DNA of 6,010 nucleotides, taken from positions 1-6,010 of the forward strand of contig JAEXPL010000060.1 of NCBI GenBank assembly GCA_023446865.1. The letters run 5' to 3'. The position numbers and the translations under genes were made by a program. Within the stretch, counting starts at the first letter, position 1. Each line of letters begins with the position of its first letter. Source of the DNA: Verrucomicrobiota bacterium. GTDB lineage: Bacteria; Verrucomicrobiota; Verrucomicrobiia; Opitutales; Opitutaceae. This document shows positions 1-5,723 of the stretch, piece after piece. The notes below the pieces were generated by a model, which worked only from the letters and a program-made list of their open reading frames with translations, ran no database searches and had not been told where the DNA came from.

Positions 1-68
1 GCCTGCCCGATGATGATGGGCCCTGCGCCGATGATGAGGATGGTTTCGAGGTCGGTGCGCTTCGGCAT
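1..68 (-). CDS. carB: Carbamoyl-phosphate synthase large subunit, N-terminal fragment
   Basis: Only the first 22 codons lie in the window and the gene runs off the left edge. They read MPKRTDLETILIIGAGPIII followed by GQA, which is the characteristic amino end of CarB: the MPKRTD start, then a beta strand and glycine-rich turn of the first ATP-grasp/pre-ATP-grasp domain. CarB makes carbamoyl phosphate from bicarbonate, ATP and ammonia delivered by the CarA glutaminase, feeding pyrimidine and arginine synthesis in the cytoplasm. The ATG at 66-68 is the natural start because it gives the family's exact N-terminus. No Shine-Dalgarno motif precedes it; the bases just before the ATG are A/T-rich. 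A terminator at 143-173 separates it from the upstream regulator gene, so it probably has its own promoter between about 69 and 142, although no clear -35/-10 pair is seen. The identification rests on a short but very typical stretch. Confidence 0.88.
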   Translation of the reverse strand, partial: MPKRTDLETILIIGAGPIIIGQ

Positions 69-142
69 GGCAAAATTTCGCGGAGCGTGGAAAGCGCCGG
101 AGGGGGGCGCAAGCGGGAAGTCGGCGGGGAGGAATTTACAGC

Positions 143-173
143 AAAAAGCCCCTGGCAGAGACACGCCCGGGGC
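143..173 (-). terminator. Intrinsic terminator after the response regulator gene
   Basis: Read on the minus strand, GCCCC (173-169) pairs with GGGGC (152-148). After one mismatch, GGC/GCC (167-165 with 156-154) extends the stem around an 8-nt loop, and five T residues follow at once (147-143). This is the classic GC stem plus U-tract layout. It lies about 57 nt past the regulator stop codon and before carB, so it should end the pilC-regulator transcript and insulate carB. Confidence 0.75.
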
Positions 174-192
174 GGGAAGGGAGCGACGTTGG

Positions 193-213
193 GCGCGAAC
201 GCAAGTTCGGCGC
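193..213 (-). other. Stem-loop in the 3' untranslated region of the regulator gene
   Basis: GCGCGAAC (193-200) and GTTC(G)GCGC (205-213) form an 8-bp stem with one bulged base and a 4-nt loop. No T-run follows in either direction, so on its own it is not a standard terminator. It lies between the regulator stop and the U-tract terminator, and might protect the 3' end of the mRNA or help termination. The pairing is visible in the sequence; the role is inferred. Confidence 0.4.
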
Positions 214-229
214 GTGCGGCCGAGGGCGC

Positions 230-1519
230 TCAGCTGATCTTGGCGGCTTCGATGCCGAGGATCTTGGCGGCCTTGGCCTTGTCGCCCCGGCAGGCCTTGA
301 GGACACGTTCGATGTACGTCTTCTGCTCCTGGGCAAGGAAATCGGCGAGGGTCGGCAGGTCCTTGAGGTCGCGCAGGCGTTCGGGCAACTGGGCCAAGGC
401 GATGGTCTTGGTCTCCGCCTCCGAGACGATGTTCGACACGACTTGGCTGAGCTCGGAGATATTGCCCGGCCAGCGATAGGCGGAGAGGGCGGCGAGGGCT
501 TCGGGCGTGAACTCGATCTGTTTCGGGTCGAACTTCGGATTGGTGACCGAGGCGGCGAAGTTCTTGAGCAGTTGCGGCAGATCCTCGATGCGCTCACGGA
601 GTGCAGGGAGCATCAGCGGCAGGGCGCCGATGCGGTAAAAGAGTTCGTCGTGGAACTTGCCCTGGTCGATGAGTTTCTCGAGGTCCTCGGTGCTGGAGCA
701 GCAGAGGCGGAAGGAGGCACCGGCGCCGCGCAGCACGCCCACAAGGCCCTTCTGGATTGCGAGAGGGAGGGTGTTGATCTGCTCGAGATAGAGGGTGCCG
801 CCCTTGGACTGTTCGATCCATGGGCCGCCCTGGCCCTGCGGGCCCAGGAGCCCTTCGCGGAGGTCGATCTCGGAGATCTGGGAGCAGTCGAAGCGGGCGA
901 GGGGGCTGCCGGGCGGGCAGCCCTGCGCATGAATCAGCTCGGCGATGACGCGCTTCCCCGTGCCGGTTTCTCCGACGATGAGGACCGGGGTCTTCGATGT
1001 AGTCAGTTTTTTGATCTGCGGGCCGATCTTCTTGATCTTCTTGCTTTCACCGACGACGAAGGCCTCGAGCTGGTCGGCGGCGACATTGTCCTCGCCGTGC
1101 ACGGGGGCGGCCCCGGGGCCGGGCGCCTGGGTCTTCTTTGCCCGGTTGATCCCGAGCTTCTTGAACTCGACCCCGCGTTTGAGCGCGGAGATGAGCTCGT
1201 CGACCTTGAAAGGTTTCTGCAGGAAATCGAAGGCGCCGGCCTTGAGCGCATCGAGCGCGTATGAAGTGCTCGCGTAGGCGGTCATGACAATGACGACGGC
1301 CTGGGCGTCGATCTTCTTGATCTCCCGCAGGAGGGAGATGCCGTCCATCGGCGCCATCTTGAGGTCAACGAGGACGAGATCGAACTTGTCGGCCCTGTAG
1401 CGTTCGAGGGCCTTGTTGCCGTCGGTGGCAAAGGCGGCGGTGAAACCGATGGGTTGGATCACCGCTTCCAGCATCTCGTGGATGGAGGTGAGGTCGTCGA
1501 CGATGAGGACCGAAGGCAT
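230..1519 (-). CDS. NtrC/PilR-type response regulator with degenerate AAA+ output domain
   Basis: A 429-residue cytoplasmic protein. Residues 4-118 are a CheY-like receiver with all key residues present: acidic pair D8/D9, phospho-acceptor D52, T80 and K102 (in QKP). A Pro/Gly/Ala-rich linker (about 121-150) leads to a sigma-54-activator-type AAA+ domain (about 154-382) with a good Walker A, GETGTGKR (183-190). The rest of that domain is unusual. The GAFTGA loop that contacts sigma-54 is absent and the region is about eight residues shorter (LLGPQGQGG, 224-232). Walker B reads GGTLYLEQI (240-248) instead of GGTLFLDEI. The FRxDLYYR-type motif is FHDELFYR (289-296). The WPGN motif (350-353) continues ISEL, so the usual sensor II arginine is serine. 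A Fis-type helix-turn-helix starts near 395 but ends at GIEAAKIS, before the recognition helix would be complete. ATG at 1519 is chosen over the frame's first ATG at 1555 because it gives the usual MPSVLIVDD receiver start. The gene lies 74 nt downstream of pilC, probably in the same operon, as PilR-like regulators often are. The receiver and fold are clear; the target is unknown. Confidence 0.85.
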   Translation of the reverse strand: MPSVLIVDDLTSIHEMLEAVIQPIGFTAAFATDGNKALERYRADKFDLVLVDLKMAPMDGISLLREIKKIDAQAVVIVMTAYASTSYALDALKAGAFDFLQKPFKVDELISALKRGVEFKKLGINRAKKTQAPGPGAAPVHGEDNVAADQLEAFVVGESKKIKKIGPQIKKLTTSKTPVLIVGETGTGKRVIAELIHAQGCPPGSPLARFDCSQISEIDLREGLLGPQGQGGPWIEQSKGGTLYLEQINTLPLAIQKGLVGVLRGAGASFRLCCSSTEDLEKLIDQGKFHDELFYRIGALPLMLPALRERIEDLPQLLKNFAASVTNPKFDPKQIEFTPEALAALSAYRWPGNISELSQVVSNIVSEAETKTIALAQLPERLRDLKDLPTLADFLAQEQKTYIERVLKACRGDKAKAAKILGIEAAKIS

Positions 1520-1593
1520 GGTTATGAGGTAACGACAGGGTGCGCCGCAGGGCAAGCACAGGAGTCGCGCTTAATCTGCCGGAGCGGGCCGTG

Positions 1594-2799
1594 TCACTTC
1601 CCGACGACGTTGGCGAGATTGAAGATTGGCAGGAACATCGCCATGACGATGCCGCCGACAAAGACGCCGAGGAAACAGATCAGCAGTGGCTCGATCAGCG
1701 ACGTCAGTGCGGCGACGGTGGCGTCGACCTCCGTGTCGAAGAAATCGGCCACTTTGCTCATCATGCCGTCGACATTGCCGGTGGACTCGCCCGCTTTGAC
1801 CATGTGTTTCATCATGGGCGGAAAGTAGGGGTTGGTGGCGAGGATGTCGGAGATCTGGCCGCCTTGGCTGATGTGCTTGGCGATGTCGGAGCAGGCTTTC
1901 TCGATCTGGGTTTTGCCGCTAGCCGTAGAAACAATCTCGAGGGTGCGCAGGATCTGCACGCCGGAGCGCATCAGCGTCGCATACGTGCGGCAGAAACGGG
2001 AGAGTGCGATTTTGTGCGAAAGCGGGCCGAAGATCGGCGCGCGGTGCACGAGCTCATCCTTGACCTCGCGGCCCTTCGGAGTGGCGATGAATTTCTGCCA
2101 GAATTTCCATACGAAATAGAGGACGATACCGATGTGGATGATGCTGATCTTCGTGAGGATGCCCGGGAAGCTGAAGTCGGGTTTGAGGAAATTGCTCACA
2201 TCGATGAGCATCTGCGTCGGAAGCGGTAGCGCGGATCCGAAGCTCGAGAACATCTCGGAGAACACCGGAATCACGAAGACGAGCAGCACGTTCACCAACA
2301 CCACGGCCAGACCGATGACGGCGATCGGATACGCCATCGCCGACTTCACCTTTTTGGTCAGCTTCACCGTGGACTCGAAATAGGAGGCGACCTTCTGGAG
2401 GATCTCCGAGAGATTGCCCGACGCCTCGCCGGCTTCGACCATCGAGATGAAGAGCGGGTTGAAGCCCTTCGGGAATTTTTTCACCGCGGCCGAAAACGAA
2501 CTGCCTGCTGAAATCTCAAGACGTACCTCGCGGATGATCACGCGAAAGACCGGATCCTCCATCTGCTCCTGAAGCGCCTCGAGTGAGGAGACCAGCGGGA
2601 GGCCGGCGGCCAGCAAGGCGGCCAGCTGCGCGGTGAACACGGCGAGCCCCTCGAGTGGAATTCGGTAGCTCTTGGCTTTCTTCTCGTAGGCCTTCTGTTT
2701 CGCCATCGATTGCGATGTCGCGAAACTGAGCTTGGGCGATTTGTCGGGGGTGCGCGACGAGACAGCCGGGGTGGGGGTTGCCGAAGTCAGAAATGCCAT
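1594..2799 (-). CDS. pilC: Type IV pilus / type II secretion inner-membrane platform protein (PilC/GspF family)
   Basis: A 401-residue polytopic inner-membrane protein of the T2SSF family. In type IV pilus and type II secretion machines this family forms the platform that couples the cytoplasmic ATPases to pilin movement. Two T2SSF repeats are visible, at about residues 54-177 and 257-392. Each carries the family signature around its glycine-rich turn: MVEAGEASGNL (120-130) and MVKAGESTGNV (333-343). Hydrophobic segments lie at about 155-180, 216-234 and 369-392, giving the usual three-helix topology. Total length is normal for the family. The first 45 residues are Ser/Thr/Pro-rich, then Lys-rich, and lack the usual opening of an aromatic/Ala/Asp strand followed by Gly. 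ATG at 2799 is used; a second ATG at 2706 (residue 32, MAKQKAYEKK) is a credible alternative, and neither has a strong ribosome binding site. The regulator gene follows after 74 nt. The gene could equally be named gspF; the PilR-like neighbour favours a pilus role. No pilB, pilT or pilin gene is in the window. Confidence 0.88.
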   Translation of the reverse strand: MAFLTSATPTPAVSSRTPDKSPKLSFATSQSMAKQKAYEKKAKSYRIPLEGLAVFTAQLAALLAAGLPLVSSLEALQEQMEDPVFRVIIREVRLEISAGSSFSAAVKKFPKGFNPLFISMVEAGEASGNLSEILQKVASYFESTVKLTKKVKSAMAYPIAVIGLAVVLVNVLLVFVIPVFSEMFSSFGSALPLPTQMLIDVSNFLKPDFSFPGILTKISIIHIGIVLYFVWKFWQKFIATPKGREVKDELVHRAPIFGPLSHKIALSRFCRTYATLMRSGVQILRTLEIVSTASGKTQIEKACSDIAKHISQGGQISDILATNPYFPPMMKHMVKAGESTGNVDGMMSKVADFFDTEVDATVAALTSLIEPLLICFLGVFVGGIVMAMFLPIFNLANVVGK

Positions 2800-2885
2800 G
2801 GTGGAGGCCTGGGTTGTAGAACGCGCAATAAGCCAGCAGGGGCAATCGGGCGCAACCTCCGATCCGTAAATTCCTTTTCAACAAA

Positions 2886-2918
2886 CGCACCGGCGCAGGG
2901 GGAATCCCCCGGTGTGCG
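2886..2918 (-). terminator. Probable terminator or hairpin downstream of the COG3014-type lipoprotein gene
   Basis: Outer arms CGCACCGG (2886-2893) and CCGGTGTGCG (2909-2918) pair with a two-base bulge. The interior also contains GGGGG-AAT-CCCCC (2898-2910), so two competing helices are possible. Read on the minus strand, the stem is followed by TTTGTTG, a weak U-rich tail. It starts about 50 nt after the lipoprotein stop codon and lies some 87 nt before the pilC start. That position suits termination of the upstream lipoprotein operon. The imperfect U-tract keeps confidence moderate. Confidence 0.5.
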
Positions 2919-2965
2919 GTTCGGGGGTGGCGGTCGGAATTGCCTCCTTCTCCGGCGTTCCCGAG

Positions 2966-4177
2966 TCAGGGCGTGAGCTCGCTGAGCAGAAGCACGGTGT
3001 CGGCTGGCGCCGCCCGCACCGTGATCGTGAGTGCGCGGCTGGCCACCGGCGCACCGCGCTCACCGCTCAAGAACTCGAGCGTGGCGGGGTATTCACCGGG
3101 CGGGAGCTTGAGCGAGCCGAACCCGACCAGCTGCGGAAGATTGTCCCAGCAACGCGTGTCGGCCTCCGGAGTCGTGGCCGCGGAGACGATCTTGCTCAGG
3201 ATGCCGACGGCGGCGAGGCCGCCCGTGAGTGCGTCGCTGCGGTGGCTGTGGGGCTGGTAAGCGCTGACGGCCGCTCCGACGAGCGCGACGTCGCCCACGG
3301 TGTCCGCCGTCTCTTTGAAGTCGGCTTTGTTGGCGAGGATGGTGTCCATCAACCGGCCCCCGCGGGTGGTGGCCTGGAACGTAAGGTCGTCCTGCGTGCC
3401 GATGCTCAGCGTGCGACCGGCGATGTGGAGGACGGCGCAGCGGGCGCGGGCAGAGCCGGGCACGAAATGGAGCAACTCGCCGTACTCACCGCCGCCATAT
3501 TTCTGCGGACCGCGGCCGAATTCGACGAAGACGAGCACATTGGCCTCGGGGTCGAGCGGAGGCAGCGTGCCGCGGAAGTTCTGTTGTGCGCGGACAAGGG
3601 AATCAGCCCATTCGATCTTCAGCCGAGCACTCGCGAGCGCGTCGAGGAAGTCGGGCAGGATCCAGTCGCTCTTGTAGCCCTCGGTGGCGGCGTCGGCATC
3701 GAGCAATTGTGCGGTGCGGTAACAGGCGCGGGCGTTGTCGGGCTCGCCATCCATCCAGTAGAGGATCGCCCTATAGAAATAGACCATCACCCGCTCGTAG
3801 GGCTCGCCGACGAAGAGCTTGGTGTCCTCGCGGTGGAAGAAGCTGCGGGCCTTCGCGGCATCGGCGCGCGGGCCCATGATGCCGCCTTGGGCGAGGATCG
3901 CGCTGTCGAGTTTGGTGCGGGCTTCGGTCCAGTCGCCGCGACGCAGTGCCTCGAGGGCGAGGCGGCATTCCCACAGCGGGCGGTCCTGCGGTGGCGCCTT
4001 CATGAGGCGGGCGTTGCCGTCGGCCACCGGGTCACCGGTCGGCACGTACGGAATCTCGGGCGGCGTGCTCGCGCAGCCGGCGAGGAGCAGGGTGGCAACA
4101 ACGAGGGCAACGCGAAGCAATCCGCGGCGAGCGGCGGCTCCGGACGTTGCCGGGGAAGCGGTGGGAAGCTCCGGCAT
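2966..4177 (-). CDS. COG3014-type outer-membrane lipoprotein of unknown function
   Basis: A 403-residue predicted lipoprotein. The signal peptide has a basic stretch (ARRG, 16-19), a hydrophobic core (about 20-33) and lipobox LAGC with lipidated Cys35. Residues about 65-195 are helical and TPR-like: RRGDWTEARTKLDSAI (79-94), then GEPYERVMVYFYRAILYWMD (124-143), then DNARACYRTAQ (147-157). This pattern of a conserved GExYER segment followed by a tetratricopeptide-like unit is typical of COG3014 proteins. A beta-rich part follows, starting with ANVLVFVEFGRGPQK (212-226), which resembles the family's VFVExGxGPxK motif. The C-terminal 50 residues look like a small beta domain (LPPGEYPATLEFL, 358-370). 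ATG at 4177 is preferred because it puts the lipobox at a normal distance; an in-frame ATG at 4225 would add 16 residues. The gene lies 62 nt downstream of the LpoB-like gene, and in other bacteria COG3014 genes are often neighbours of LpoB-like genes. Its biochemical role is not known. Family assignment is by recalled motifs, not by a search. Confidence 0.72.
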   Translation of the reverse strand: MPELPTASPATSGAAARRGLLRVALVVATLLLAGCASTPPEIPYVPTGDPVADGNARLMKAPPQDRPLWECRLALEALRRGDWTEARTKLDSAILAQGGIMGPRADAAKARSFFHREDTKLFVGEPYERVMVYFYRAILYWMDGEPDNARACYRTAQLLDADAATEGYKSDWILPDFLDALASARLKIEWADSLVRAQQNFRGTLPPLDPEANVLVFVEFGRGPQKYGGGEYGELLHFVPGSARARCAVLHIAGRTLSIGTQDDLTFQATTRGGRLMDTILANKADFKETADTVGDVALVGAAVSAYQPHSHRSDALTGGLAAVGILSKIVSAATTPEADTRCWDNLPQLVGFGSLKLPPGEYPATLEFLSGERGAPVASRALTITVRAAPADTVLLLSELTP

Positions 4178-4194
4178 CGAAAGAGAGCAGAGAC

Positions 4195-4222
4195 CCGGCG
4201 CGGCCCGAGAGCGGCACGCCGG
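4195..4222 (-). other. GC-rich stem-loop between the two lipoprotein genes
   Basis: CCGGCG (4195-4200) pairs perfectly with CGCCGG (4217-4222), and GCC (4203-4205) can pair with GGC (4213-4215) inside. The hairpin fills most of the 62-nt gap between the LpoB-like stop and the preferred COG3014 start. It could reduce read-through or stabilise the upstream part of the mRNA. If the ATG at 4225 were used, the hairpin would be coding, which slightly favours the 4177 start. Such hairpins arise by chance in GC-rich DNA, so this is tentative. Confidence 0.3.
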
Positions 4223-4239
4223 CATCGTCTGCGTTGAAG

Positions 4240-4854
4240 TTAGCGGTAGGCGGCGTCCTCGAGGCCCTGCTTCTTGATCTCGGCGGAGTCTTCCCAGACG
4301 ATCACACTGGTGCGCGCATCGATGAGCTGGAAGCTGTAGAGGATGTAGTCGCTCTGGCCCTGCGAGGTGCGGGTGGAGATGCTCTCGAGCGCGCCGGTGA
4401 GGATGTAGTCGGCGCCCTTGAACGCCGCCGCGCCGGCGACGCCGTTGGCGGCGTTGAGCTCGTGCTCGCGCTGGAGCGCGGCCATGCGGTCGCGCGCGAG
4501 GAACTGCACCTTGCCGGCGGCCTGCGAGTTCAGGCGCGTGCGCAGGCGGGTGAGGAAGATGTCTTTGCTGATCGGGAAACGCGTCTTGTTCATCACCGGG
4601 TCGAGCACGATCACCGGCGGCGTCTGGGCCTGCGCGATCTGCGGCACTGCGAGGATGCTGCGCGCCATCTTGTCGGAAACGGACACCAAGTCTTGGGATT
4701 CGATACCGGTGCCTTCGACGAAGCCGCGATCTTCCGCGTTCATCTCGACGACGGGGCGGCCCGCTGGCGCCGGAACCTCTTTGGAGGCGCAACCGGAGAG
4801 CCAGACCAGCGCGCCTGCCATGCTGCTCAGAACCAGAAATCGGGAATGTTTCAT
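4240..4854 (-). CDS. lpoB: LpoB-like penicillin-binding-protein activator lipoprotein
   Basis: A 204-residue predicted lipoprotein. It has a short basic N-terminus (MKHSR), a hydrophobic core and lipobox LSGC with Cys22. The mature part matches the LpoB family pattern: a segment ending in ESQDLVSVSDKMARSIL (52-68), a strand VIVLDPVMNKT (81-91), the helix ISKDIFLTRLRTRL (95-108), then KVQFLARDRM (115-124), GADYILTGAL (147-156), and a final strand with VIVWEDSAEIKK (184-195). In Escherichia coli, LpoB is an outer-membrane lipoprotein that reaches through peptidoglycan to stimulate PBP1B. Homologues elsewhere are annotated as activators by similarity, but their partner is usually untested. The stretch between Cys22 and the folded domain is only about 20-25 residues, shorter than the long flexible linker of E. 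coli LpoB. ATG at 4854 is chosen for the proper signal peptide; the frame is open further upstream but reads as non-coding. It is first in a two-gene operon with the COG3014-type lipoprotein and divergent from the thioredoxin-like gene. Confidence 0.8.
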   Translation of the reverse strand: MKHSRFLVLSSMAGALVWLSGCASKEVPAPAGRPVVEMNAEDRGFVEGTGIESQDLVSVSDKMARSILAVPQIAQAQTPPVIVLDPVMNKTRFPISKDIFLTRLRTRLNSQAAGKVQFLARDRMAALQREHELNAANGVAGAAAFKGADYILTGALESISTRTSQGQSDYILYSFQLIDARTSVIVWEDSAEIKKQGLEDAAYR

Positions 4855-5045
4855 GATGAAGTGTCGGAACAAGCTGCCGGGTCTAGACGCTCCGGCCGCG
4901 GGAAAACCAGCAAAACTTTCGGGCTTCGCGGCGCGGCCGCCGACCTGGCTCTGCGGCAAAGACCAGACGGCTGCCGCAAGGTTCCGCGTCGCCGAGTGGC
5001 GTTCGGGACTCGATGCGCCATATTCCGCGCCCACAATTTCCAAAT
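4855..5045. promoter_or_regulatory. Divergent intergenic region between the LpoB-like and thioredoxin-like genes
   Basis: This 191-bp gap must hold the promoters for both divergent transcripts, since each gene is the first of its unit. No convincing -35/-10 pair is seen on either strand. The best -10-like string for the plus-strand gene is CATATT (5019-5024), which would leave a very short leader. A 7-bp perfect inverted repeat, TGCGGCA (4952-4958) and TGCCGCA (4972-4978), with a 13-nt spacer, could be an operator or an RNA hairpin. Neither start codon has a Shine-Dalgarno motif. The assignment as a regulatory region follows from gene arrangement, not from recognised elements. Confidence 0.45.
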
Positions 5046-5693
5046 ATGCGCTCACTCCCGCTCATCGCTCTTGTGGTGTCCCTGCTTGTTCCCGCATATG
5101 CCGTCCGCACCGGTGACACCCTCGCCTCGGTGCTGGCCGAGAAGGGGCCGCCGGCGAGCCGACTGGAACACGGCAACGTGATCGTGCTCAGCTACGGCAA
5201 CACGGTGGTCCGCCTGGAGAGCGGCGTTGTCGTCTCGGTCACGATGCCGCCGGCCGACTATGCGACCCAAGCGGCGCCGGTGAAACCCGTGGCGCGCACT
5301 GGCGGCCGTTCCGCGGGCGGAATCGGGACGAACGGCGAGTGGACGACCGACCTCGACACGGCGCTCGCCTCTGCCGCCGGCCGCAAGGTCTTCCTGTTCT
5401 TCACGGGCTCCGACTGGTGCGGCTGGTGCAAGCGCCTCGAGGGCGAGATCCTCGGTACCCCGGAGTTCCGGGACTTCGCGCGCGAGGGCCTCGTGCTCGT
5501 GAAGCTGGATTTCCCTCGGCGCATCGAGCAGACCGCGGAGCTCAAGGCGCAGAACAGCCGGCTCGCCCAGAAGTACGGGATCGAAGGATACCCGACGGTC
5601 GTGGTGCTCGACCAGACTGGCAAGGAGATCGGCCGCACTGGTTACCAGCGGGGCGGCCCCGGCCCCTTCATCGAGAGCCTGCGCAAGATGTGA
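5046..5693 (+). CDS. Exported thioredoxin-fold protein with WCGWC motif
   Basis: A 215-residue protein with a Sec-type signal peptide (MRSLPLIALVVSLLVPAYA, 1-19, ending in an AYA cleavage motif). A small N-terminal module (about 20-68) has the pattern GDTLASVLAEKGPP, then VIVLSYGNTVVRLESGVVVSV, a helix followed by short strands. A Pro/Gly-rich linker (about 70-97) leads to a thioredoxin fold (about 98-215): KVFLFFTGSDWCGWCKRLE (114-132) carries the redox pair C125/C128, and GYPTVVVLD (181-189) carries the cis-proline P183. WCGWC with a following charged helix is typical of the thioredoxin_7/DsbD-gamma-like group, common in Verrucomicrobia, Planctomycetes and Bacteroidetes. It probably acts as a periplasmic thiol-disulfide reductase or oxidase; its partner is unknown. 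ATG at 5046 is chosen because it starts the signal peptide directly; the in-frame ATG at 5013 would add 11 poorly fitting residues. No DsbD-type membrane donor is seen nearby. Confidence 0.85.
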   Translation: MRSLPLIALVVSLLVPAYAVRTGDTLASVLAEKGPPASRLEHGNVIVLSYGNTVVRLESGVVVSVTMPPADYATQAAPVKPVARTGGRSAGGIGTNGEWTTDLDTALASAAGRKVFLFFTGSDWCGWCKRLEGEILGTPEFRDFAREGLVLVKLDFPRRIEQTAELKAQNSRLAQKYGIEGYPTVVVLDQTGKEIGRTGYQRGGPGPFIESLRKM

Positions 5694-5703
5694 TGGTACC
5701 CGG

Positions 5704-5723
5704 CCTCCGCGCCGCCGCGGAGG
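5704..5723. terminator. GC-rich inverted repeat between convergent genes
   Basis: CCTCCGC (5704-5710) and GCGGAGG (5717-5723) form a perfect 7-bp stem with a 6-nt loop. A G-T wobble (5703/5724) and a G-C pair (5702/5725) can extend it. It lies 10 nt after the thioredoxin-like stop and touches the stop codon of the convergent gene, so it could act in both directions. No T-run flanks it on either side, so it is not a canonical intrinsic terminator. Confidence 0.5.

Noticed and set aside
443..1264. Plus-strand open frame (273 codons) opposite the response regulator
   Set aside because: It mirrors codons of the receiver and AAA+ domains and has a Glu/Leu/Gly/Ala-biased composition typical of antisense frames in GC-rich genes.
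1540..2229. Plus-strand open frame (229 codons) opposite pilC
   Set aside because: It is antisense to clear T2SSF domain sequence, with an Asp/Arg/His-rich composition and no recognisable motif.
131..2874. GGAATTTAC occurring at 131-139 and, inverted, at 2866-2874 in two intergenic regions
   Set aside because: Two copies of a 9-mer in opposite orientation with no shared context; more likely chance than a regulatory element.
2800..2880. Possible sigma-54 promoter (TGGC...TTGC) upstream of pilC
   Set aside because: The TGGC and TTGC elements are too close for the -24/-12 spacing.
2912..4237. Long open frame (441 codons) on the plus strand opposite the COG3014-type gene
   Set aside because: It is antisense to a well-supported lipoprotein gene, has a low-complexity Gly/Ala/Arg/Glu composition, and shows no domain or signal. 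It is a GC-rich shadow.
4178..4792. 5' extension of the COG3014-type frame by about 200 codons
   Set aside because: It overlaps the LpoB-like gene in another frame and is Arg-rich nonsense; the lipobox places the real start near 4177.
4147..5181. Plus-strand open frame (344 codons) across the LpoB-like gene and the start of the thioredoxin-like gene
   Set aside because: It overlaps two supported genes in other frames and has no coherent domain; it is a shadow.
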